The notes beneath the pieces are model-generated. The model was not told the DNA's origin, did no database searches, and worked only from the letters and a program-made list of their open reading frames with translations. Below, piece by piece: positions 40,601-49,700 of a stretch of DNA of 64,000 bases. The DNA comes from Ischnura elegans (Eukaryota; Arthropoda; Insecta; Odonata; Coenagrionidae). The stretch lies in NCBI RefSeq assembly GCF_921293095.1, contig NC_060252.1:45198881-45262880 (forward strand). The letters are read 5' to 3'. A program made the position numbers and the translations under genes. How positions within the stretch are numbered: position 1 is the stretch's first letter; each line of letters begins with the position of its first letter.

Positions 40601-42925
40601 TAAGGAATCACAGTAACGAAAACATATGTTGAAGAGAGAGGCATCTTGGGCGGTCAAATCTTATAAATATACAGGAACGACTTTCATCCCCGCAGCTGTA
40701 ATAACAGAGGGGCAAAAATTCGTTTTGAAGATAGATCACAAAAGGTTACCAAAAAATGTTACATCTTATTTTAGCTTGATGCTCTTTTTGACATCATTTT
40801 AAAATGAATAACACAATTAAAAATTAAAACATTTTATAAAACATATGGCTATCCCCATTAACGTCAACCTCATTACCTTTTAAAATTTCGATTTGATCGG
40901 AAAACCGGTTTGGAATCAAGCGAGATGATGCAATTCACTACAGACCGAGTACGTAAATTAGACTGGCATATGCCAAAGAATAAGAGGGAAGGTGTCCTCA
41001 CCATTTCGAAACCTCGTTCAGGTTATAATAATAGAAAATTTATATTAATGATAGGCGGAAGCAATCAAAAAATATAATGTCGAATTAAAAATATTGAGAT
41101 CATTATAACATGAACTTGAAAAGTGGGTAAAAATCATAAAACTAAAGAATCAAGTTTAAAAATAATATAACCTTCTAAATAAGATAATGGCTAAGACCAC
41201 GAACTTACATTAATTGCATTAGATGATTCGGTGAGGAAAGAAGCCGAGAGAATGTAAAAATGAAAAATGTTCGTAAATTAACTATTATCACCGCCCGGTA
41301 TCTTGTAAAATGTATCAACGCATAAACTGACGATTTTTGGCTGAAAATCAGCAACGAATTGCATTAAAGTCACTTTTGTTTCTAGAATAATGGAATTAGA
41401 TGCTCAATCTTCCATAATACATCGTGTACATCCAATTTTCTCCATGCATTGACACATTAAACAAGAAAATATTGCACATACAACAACACCTAAAAAATGC
41501 AGATGACTGTAACCCGGGAGAAGAAAGACCTGTCACTACCCATAAAACCTTCTGCTTCAGCTAAACATATTACATTCAACACCGGCATCAGGCCCCCGTG
41601 TTAAGGAGCCAAGCGTCGGGAGGGTGTGAAATAGGGAAACATATGAAGTCCTCATTTAATTAATTAATCAGAATTTTTCAGTTACGAACTCAAGCAAATA
41701 CTTTCTTCCTTCCGCCTGATATATGTGAATTGACGATGAGATTCCTCGGGCGCTCCTGTGTTTCTTAAGGAATTTACCTAACTCGCACTCCATAGCATCA
41801 GTAATAACTGGTGATGGGAAAAAACTCTTTTCATATGGATGTTTTAAACGTCAAATAATATAATTATTTCACATTTTTTCCTTCATTAAATTTTATTTTA
41901 ACCCGGAAATAATTGCTACGTAGTAATTTATCCTCATATTACTCCCGAGCAGTTAAAATGACATATTTCCTATTCCGAAGATAAGTTTTGAAAAGGAATC
42001 ATTGAAACATAGAGAGATAATTTCAATTAACTGAATTACACAAATATTTCTAAGAAATCGGTTAGGACAGATCATAGAATTGATTTCAAAGTTAACGGAT
42101 TCTTATAGGAGCTTATGGAAGTACATATGACGCGAAAACATAAAAATGTAATCCAATTTTAAGGTAACAGGTCAATAGGCGGGAAGGTCAGCATCTTATA
42201 TAGAGATAGAACTTCCCTAAGCGTTTACAGACTAATTTTTCAGCCGAGCAAACCTAGAAAACCTATTTCCTCATAAAATTGTGTTAAAAATATAAAATAC
42301 ATTCTTTATGAGCCATTGAGGCTATGCAGAGGCAAAAGTACCCAATCAAGATAATAACCTATACGGAAAAAACCAGTAAAATTGAATCTCTTAATATCAC
42401 GAAAGAAACATTTTTTCACATTTTTTCAACTCGAATAAAAAGCATTTTTCCTTTTATCTGGAATTAAAAGAAAAAAAACATTATTTTCAAACTTTTTAAA
42501 CGATTCTTTTTTTCCTAGGTGTCCATCTCTAGCGATGACCGAGTTATAGCGGTCATCTGCCACATGGGAGCATAAACCTGGCGCCGAACTGGGTCGGGTT
42601 CGGGATAATTTCGACCAGACGACTCCGTGGGGCAATGAATGTGGGGACAGAGATGCAACCACCAAAAGAAAGCGAAAGTTCCGTTTTTCGTTCGCAGAGC
42701 AGTGCTGAGCTAAATCTCCACCAAAATCCCTGCTTAGGAAAAAAACTAATGAAAATAAACCACTCCACATCAAAATTTCTTTTCGCTTATACTCTCCGCT
42801 CCGTCCCGTATGGCGACAGTAAAGCGATCTCCCCTTTGGGTAGCTGCCGCATCTGTTTGCCACAAAGGAGCGGGCAAGAAAACTATAAAGGCGGAAAGAT
42901 ACAGACCCTCACTGCACTAGGGAAA
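37684..42925. other. No gene recognised
   Basis: AT-rich. A 145-codon minus-strand frame at 42426-42863 overlaps a 120-codon plus frame; neither is recognisable. TATAAA at 42884-42889 lies below a GC-rich patch. Confidence 0.5.
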
Positions 42926-42927
42926 TA

Positions 42928-43299
42928 CAGTGAAACCTCTCATTTACGGACACAAAAGGTCCTCGAAAATGTGTCCGTAAGAGAGAGGTGTTCGTAAGTC
43001 GGAAATACCAAAAGAAAACCTTTTTTTAAGCTTAATATTACCCCGCAATTATTATAATACATGAATTTAAGCCAGCTAAATTGAATCCATTTTTAAATAT
43101 TGAGATATCGGTCAGAGAGCCCATGACAATAGTGTCCATAAAAGAGTAAAATTGTGCCTAAACCTATCCGTGTCCGAATTTGGGAGACCAGAGATTCTAT
43201 CCTTATAAAAATTCATATCCTTCTACCGGGGAATCGAATACTGTCCTTAAGCCAGACGTGTCCGAAAATCAGAGGTGTCTATGAGCGGAGGTTTCACTG
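42928..43299. mobile_element. pogo/Tigger-like MITE with TA duplication
   Basis: The element begins CAGTGAAACCTC and ends GAGGTTTCACTG, perfect terminal inverted repeats, with TA at 42926-42927 and 43300-43301. The subterminal regions repeat a GTGTCCG-type motif in both orientations. These ends and the TA target are characteristic of the pogo/Tigger branch of Tc1/mariner. At 372 bp with no transposase frame it is non-autonomous. Confidence 0.83.
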
Positions 43300-43476
43300 T
43301 AGGTAGATCCGTTGCCCATTTTTTTCGAATACATTCACACAGTGTTCTAACTAGAAGAGTATTTTTGAGTGCCAAACACCCTACCTTCAGAGCTAAAATA
43401 TTTTTTCGATGGAAGTCTTAAAACCGGAGAATTAACGACAGTTCTCCTGCTTAATAAAGAATAAAGCGGTAACCAT

Positions 43477-43783
43477 CAGGGGCGCAGCTAGGAATTAGGG
43501 CTGGGGGGTTTAGGTGCAACTAATACCGGGGTGTGTGGGAGTATGGAAAACCCACCAGGATAAGCGGTAGATGCGAGATTAATAAATTACGGAATTTTAA
43601 GATACATGGTTCAAAATGGTGAGTTTTACATCTTTCTGAGGGATATTTCATTATTAACCCTTGCACTATTTTATTAGTAATATCAATCTAATTAAGTAAA
43701 ATGGATTAAACGCAAAAAAATTTCTGAGCTCTAGGGGTGGGGGGGTTTATCCTCCAAACCCCCCCCCCCTCGCCGCGCCACTG
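43477..43783. mobile_element. hAT-like MITE with 8-bp target duplication
   Basis: Ends CAGGGGCGCAGCTAGG and CCTCGCCGCGCCACTG are imperfect inverted repeats. They are flanked by GTAACCAT (43469-43476) and GTGACCAT (43784-43791), an 8-bp duplication with one mismatch. TIR type and duplication length fit hAT. The 307-bp body has G/C homopolymer runs near the right end and no transposase. Confidence 0.75.
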
Positions 43784-44596
43784 GTGACCATTACTTAAAA
43801 ATAATAAAATAACTATTTCTCTAACTAATTTGGGTATTTTTAGCATCCTTAGGAATAGAATGATGTTTAATACCGTCCCGTCCAACACCACCAAGAGTTG
43901 TATTCATGCTAAGCCACCTATTGAGATTATTGCGAGTATCACAATCATCATGCAACAAAGGCAATAATGTCTTAAAACCACGGCATTCACATCAAGTACA
44001 GTTATGACAGCGCAGAAGATAATATAATTTTCTGATGTTTTTCAAAGCCTCAACCTCTTATCACCAGCTGACGACTGATGGTCCACATGTAGCCAAAATT
44101 ACACAGAAAAACCTAAACAATTTTTCAAGATAGTACATTCAAGTAATTGATTTACCGCAGTATGTAGGAGATTTTAAGCATACGTTAACTATCTCAAGCT
44201 ATGCCTTGGTTGTTCGCAATGTCTCTGGTTTAAGTGTCCCAGTGACTCATTCGACAGAAACAAAGCAATCATAAAGATACCATTATTACCCGCGAGTACG
44301 TGGCCCGTACCAGCGTACAACATCATCCAAAGACGACTCTAGGGACACGAATACATAATTTTTATCGATTTCAACCCTATTTATGCACATCATATTGAAA
44401 TTAATGAGTATTTTATGGGAAAATTTAGACATGTCAACAACGATACAGGCAAAGAAGAAGAGAAATAGAAACACATCTCAAAATCTCGTAAACACATCCA
44501 ACCCAGACAAAGTGAGTCAGGTTGTAGTGATGACTTCGGCACTGCCTTTCCTAATGAAGATAACTAAAAATTCAAACCAAGCCGAACCGCCTTTCT

Positions 44597-44630
44597 TAGG
44601 AGATAAGCCGAGCTATCGGCTTATCACCTA
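44597..44630. repeat. 15-bp inverted repeat (hairpin)
   Basis: Arms 44597-44611 and 44616-44630 contain GATAAGCCGA / TCGGCTTATC with one mismatch farther out and a 4-base loop (GCTA). No neighbouring gene explains it. Confidence 0.6.
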
Positions 44631-45119
44631 AAAAAGCAACAGCCAGCAGATATCGCTGACGACATCAAGAAAAGGAGGACAGGATGGCATGCTGAGAATG
44701 GAAGGGATAGTTACACGCTTAGACCACAACCCTCCTTTGCAACAACTGTAGCTGGAACACAGAATCCGTTGATGGATAGACACAACCACCTATATTTCCC
44801 TAAAAATTCAATTTAACGAGCTTATACCCACCATGGGGGAGAACGAGTGAATTCAGCTATTGCTAGTATCCATTGTAAATAACAACGTTCCAATGACCAG
44901 ATTTAATTTTGAAAAATAAGGAAATAACTAACCAATTCTGCCTTTCAAACACATCTCTTCTCACAACACCTCGAGTTGCATACATGATAAGACACCAATT
45001 GAGATTACATTTATCACAAAGAATCGCCATGCAACAAAGGCAATTATATCTTCAAATTTAGCCGAATAATTAAACGGTAAGTACAAATGATAAAATTTTG
45101 CTACAATTATTTTCCCATT

Positions 45120-45660
45120 CCCTTGCATACTGAAAACACCGCTGGCTCCCATCGCCTGGAAGGCACCTCGCCTCGGCGCGTCAAAGATGCGAGCGACTAC
45201 GTCAGCCATTGGCAAAAACATGCGCGCTGGGCTCTCTCAGATATACAGACGGCGGGATTAACACTACGGGCAAAATGGACCGAGGGGAGGGGGAAAGGGT
45301 GAGTACGTGCGGGGAGGGGTTGTAGGAGAATTTTCGGGGAAGGGTGGGCGCACGCGACGTACGTCCGTATGTGTAAATGGCGTAGGGTGGGAGGAGAATA
45401 AAACGTAGACGAATTGTTGAGTAATGTTCCCCCGCTTCGCACACCCACGAACGAAGAAGGAATGAACGAAAGTAAATAAACGGAAAGCTTCGCATAATTG
45501 ATAGACATAGCTGCTGGTTTGCCTCAGCGATCCAGGCTAGGCTTCCACCCGAGTTGCGCGCATCGTCTGCTTGACGCAACCCACATTCCTGCCAGCCGGC
45601 CATTTCAGTCATCCCCTCAGTTTTTTTACGCACTCGAAATGAAAATACGCATGCCAAAAC
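45120..45660. promoter_or_regulatory. GC-rich block with promoter-like motifs inside putative ANKS1 intron 1
   Basis: CpG-rich sequence 0.6-1.2 kb downstream of ANKS1 exon 1. On the minus strand it has CCAATGGC next to TGACGTA (45199-45216), a CCAAT box beside a CRE-like site. Overlapping open frames of 71-151 codons on both strands are low-complexity. An alternative promoter or enhancer is possible. Confidence 0.3.
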
Positions 45661-46289
45661 CGAGATGACATAATTTTTGTTCCCAAGACGTAATTTTAAC
45701 AGTTAATGACCGTATTAGGTATAGTATTAAGCAAAAACTTATTTAAATGTAAAATTCGCTGCTGTCCGAGGCTACTACATTCGCAGGCGAAACATTAACG
45801 TGGTGGGGTATAAATATACCCCTTCATCCCAAAAACAATAATTAAATCCTTTATACCTCTTCTCCGTTGATAAATAAACAATTTCAATCACATGAGAAAC
45901 AATAAGAACTCATAGGCAAAACAGCGTATCATAAAACGACAAAATAAAAACAAAGATTTACGAACTCCCTAATACCTACGTTACGAGACGATTGAGCCGT
46001 TTACGAACCACGATATGTCATATAACACCACTTTGTCCACGACGAAAGTATCACTCGATGAAAACCCAAGGGTAGCGCCTAATCTTTACAAAAAACATGA
46101 CTATTATCCATGTATTATTGATGTGGAAGCGCAGAGCTGAACGTGTGAAACACGCAGAATCTTAAAAACTACAGCCCTTTGAAATTTTTGAACAACACAA
46201 AACGAGCAAATAAATGCAGCGGTATGCTCTCCCATCCTTACATTTATTCGTAGATAATTCGAAGTTTTCTTTCCAAAAGCACAACCCAC

Positions 46290-46393
46290 CTTGCAAGAGG
46301 GCCACTCCTCTTCGCCCGCTGGCTCAGTATTTTCTCCACAATAGGAATGTTTCCATTTCTGGCTGCTTCCAACAGCTCGTGGTCCTTGCCCAT
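46290..46393 (-). CDS. ANKS1: ANKS1A/ANKS1B orthologue, first coding exon (partial gene)
   Basis: On the minus strand an ATG at 46393 opens a 104-bp exon. Its product begins MGKDHELLEAARNGN and continues IPIVEKIL, the start of the first ankyrin repeat. This matches the unusual and conserved N-terminus of the ANKS1 family (MGK-ELLEAAR-G---VEK-LS). The frame runs 34 codons plus two bases to a GTGGGT donor whose GT is at 46289-46288. ANKS1 proteins carry N-terminal ankyrin repeats, two SAM domains and a C-terminal PTB domain, and act as adaptors at Eph-receptor and synaptic complexes. No later exon was recognised below 46290, so only the N-terminal piece is present. Whether the gene is ANKS1A-like or ANKS1B-like cannot be decided; invertebrates usually have one copy. 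Confidence 0.8.
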
Positions 46394-46603
46394 GTTCCAT
46401 TAACTCGGGTTATAATGCACAGGATAAGTCACACAAATAAACTATTCACTCAAATTTACAATACCACAAAATTCATTGATCGATGACCGCCATCTTACTG
46501 GCTTCACAGAGCCCTCATACGGCTATCGTGAAACTAAAACAGCTGACTGCGGAAAATCAATGGAGGCGCGTGAGCAGTGGGGAGCGAGGTTTCCAAAGTG
46601 AAA
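46394..46603. promoter_or_regulatory. Putative bidirectional promoter between ANKS1 and TM7SF3
   Basis: Only 210 bp separate the two divergent start codons, so both 5' UTRs and both transcription starts must lie here unless there are upstream non-coding exons. No TATA box is obvious. CCGCCATCTT at 46487-46496 matches the YY1/Pho consensus, which is common just downstream of TATA-less starts. A TGATCGATGA stretch lies at 46477-46486. The promoter role is inferred from layout. Confidence 0.6.
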
Positions 46604-46736
46604 ATGAGTGTTGAAAGAGAAACTTTTTTCTCTTTCTCGTGTATTCTGAGAAATCTAACTTACTTTATTGCATTATTTTTCATCATAACTCCGTCGGCTT
46701 ACTCTAACGGCGAATTGACAGCAAATTTTTCAAAAA
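46604..46736 (+). CDS. TM7SF3: TM7SF3 coding exon 1 (signal peptide)
   Basis: Residues 1-44 plus one base. The ATG is the first in frame and is followed by a hydrophobic stretch (FIALFFIITP), as expected of a secretory signal. The donor is AAAAA|GTGAGT. Intron 1 is 81 bp. Confidence 0.87.
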
Positions 46737-49700
46737 GTGAGTATCCTTGATGTGAGGGTATGTCATTATGTTTGAAATAATGATTATTATTTCATTCATC
46801 CCATGCATTTTTTATAGATGACCATACAGCAGATACAGGAGTCTCTATATTTGGAAAAGATATGGTCGTATTGGATCAAATAGTAACAATTCTTCCAATG
46901 GAAACCATCCCAGTTCAGATCACCAAACAACAAATTCCTATTGGATCCCAGTTTTTAGTAATTCAGGCTCACGCGCACAATTTTAACCTCACAATATCAT
47001 ATAATCGAACTCTACTTCCGCATTATCATGTTAATGGTACGAACATTGGTTTAGTAGTCCCTGTGACAAGTAGCCCATTGTCAGATGTTTATGAAGTTTA
47101 TGTCACCAATTTTAACATAAGTAGGAATGTCTCCGCTTTAATTGCTGCTGTTGCATATGGTATGAATGGTAAGTGGAAAATATTTTCTTTTGATGCTTCA
47201 TAAATGTGTGAAGTCAACTCTGTTTGAATGGATAACTTGAGTTCAGAGGCATTATGTAACCAATTTCCAATGTGTTTATTGTAGTTCCCGTACCGGGTGG
47301 CTGCAATATGGTCTTTCCCATTGAAATATCACCATTTCTTGGAATCAGTTATGACAAAATTGTGGTAAGGGTAGACCTTCAAGCGGCATCTTCGCCAAGT
47401 ATTTTTGAATCATGTGAATATTCATCCGTGGAGCTAGAGATGTATCACAGCTTCTTGCCTGAAAGGGACTACACTCCTAGCACGTATTTTCGTCAAATTA
47501 GAAGAATGCTCACCGTGGATCGTATCAAAAGTAATGGAGTAAAGGTAACTAGTTAAAAATCGTTATTACCAAAATATTTTATTCCAATGAATACTTCAAC
47601 ACCGTCATGAATACACTTTCATTTCAAGAATTTTCCATGAAATGGGTTAAGACCTCTATTATATCAGCGAGTTCCTCCGTTAATTATCTAACTCATCACT
47701 TTTTGTGGATGTTTCAAATGCGTTTATTTCTAAGGTGATGGTCTTTCATTGTTATGTAACAGGAATTTATGTTTTTTAAAGCTTTATCTTTTACAAGGAC
47801 GCATATAAGAATAAATAAGATTGATAGAATGATTCATTACTAGATGATTACGTTTAGGCTCATCATATGTAATGAATTCAGCATTTGAAAATAAGGTATA
47901 ATTTGTCATAGTAACTCCACACTTGGAGTCATATATTCAGCATCATCTTTTTCATTGTTTCCACAATGAAAACTAGTAATGTAATAATTATCAGTCACAG
48001 AAAAATAATGAGTAGCTGTAGTATGAATCAAGAGAGTTAATATGTTTATCTTGTAGCTGTACTGTATGTGCTAAAACAAAGAAAAATCGATTGGAGGGGT
48101 TAATATCCATGATTTCTATTGCTACCGTTTAAAAATCTTTAACAACTTACCATTGAATGCGATGGTGGTTGGCGTAACATGGTGAAACTCCTTCATGATG
48201 CACAAAGGTTAAGAAAACACTTAGCTGTTTCACAAAATAAAATATATTGCGACCGGTTTCGATACAGCGTATCATCATCTGGCCTTAATCTTAATCTCAA
48301 TTTGTGTCAATAAATGCCAGATGATGATACGCTGTATCGAAACCGGTCGCAATATATTTTATTTTGTGAAACAGCTAAGTGTTTTCTTAACCTTTGTGCA
48401 ACTTACCATTGTTTTATTTTAGCCATTGCTAACAATGTTCTACTTCCCCTTCCCCTGTCTAATTGTATGCATGTTTGAAAACATTTGTGTCACAATGAGA
48501 TGTAATCATTTAGAAAGGGGGAATAAAACTAGAAATATTTGCTAATGACATTAAAAATTATTATAGGAATCAGATAAAAGTATCACTCTGGAATTTAAAA
48601 TGCAGTGACCCTCCTGATGACAGCATTTGAAAAATAATTTTCCCCACCCAGTGTGACGTCTGTGAACTACAGTGGCACTAAATCAAGATTCATTATAATA
48701 TTAAGTTCTGTACATTAAGTTACCTTTTTGGGTTATGCTATGTATAAAAATCATTCAATTCTCACTCTTGCAGTGTGATGAAAATAATGTTATCTGTAAT
48801 TGAGGTATCATTTTAGATTTTCTTTACTATGGTACAAACTCATGTATTTTCTTGTAGTGATTTTATTATTGATTGAGAATTGTGAGCGTGTTCTTTCATA
48901 AATTTTCCTCCTTTTTCATTCACTTCTAGTACTTGAAAGGTCAGAAATCTTGAATATTTTATCAATTATGGTGGGAATATACTTAGCACCAAAGGAAGGG
49001 CCACAGTTTTCTTTTTGACTCACACAGAATAACCCCTGGTAATTTTGTACCAATTTTAGGTAAATGACCCTCTTGAAGGAGCTAGTATGAGGAGAGTATT
49101 TGCTGCATACACAGGCACTGGGTCAGCTTATGGAATTGTGGCTGTGTATGAAGAGAACGGTAAAAGATATGAATCAGCTTACATTCCTGCTGTAACATAT
49201 GCCTGTAGCACAGTGTTATGGGCTGACACTTGTCAGGTCTTAAGTATGTATAGATCATAAAGTTAAGCTTCACTTTTCCTTTGTATTGAAATGTGCCCTG
49301 TATTAATGATTTACTCTTTTTTTTCAGCTACCACTTTTGCTAAAGTTGTATGTGCAGTATTATTTTTTATGGGTCTTTTTCTCTGTCTTTGTGGGCACAT
49401 GTTCTTCCAGTCACAGATATTCATACATACTTTCCTCAGTGGAGCTTTCGTTTCAATCTTAATACTTGATCCATATCTTCAGTTAGGTAAGTTGTGTCCA
49501 TCTATGTTCTTGTTTGCTTTGAAGATTAATTCTTTGTCTAATGCGTGACATTATTTCAATGTTTCAGGTCTCTACCCTGCATCAATATGCTTTGGGCTTG
49601 GACTGGCCTTCATTTGTGTAATTTTCTGGAAAATATGTGCATTGCCATTTTTTCACATCATATTGATCTCACTCAATGTGGGTGTACTCCTTGCATCGAT

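Noticed and set aside
46104-46400. 98-codon minus-strand frame starting at 46400
   Set aside because: It overlaps the ANKS1 first exon in another frame; the in-frame product from 46393 with a splice donor matches a known family, so this frame is a by-product.
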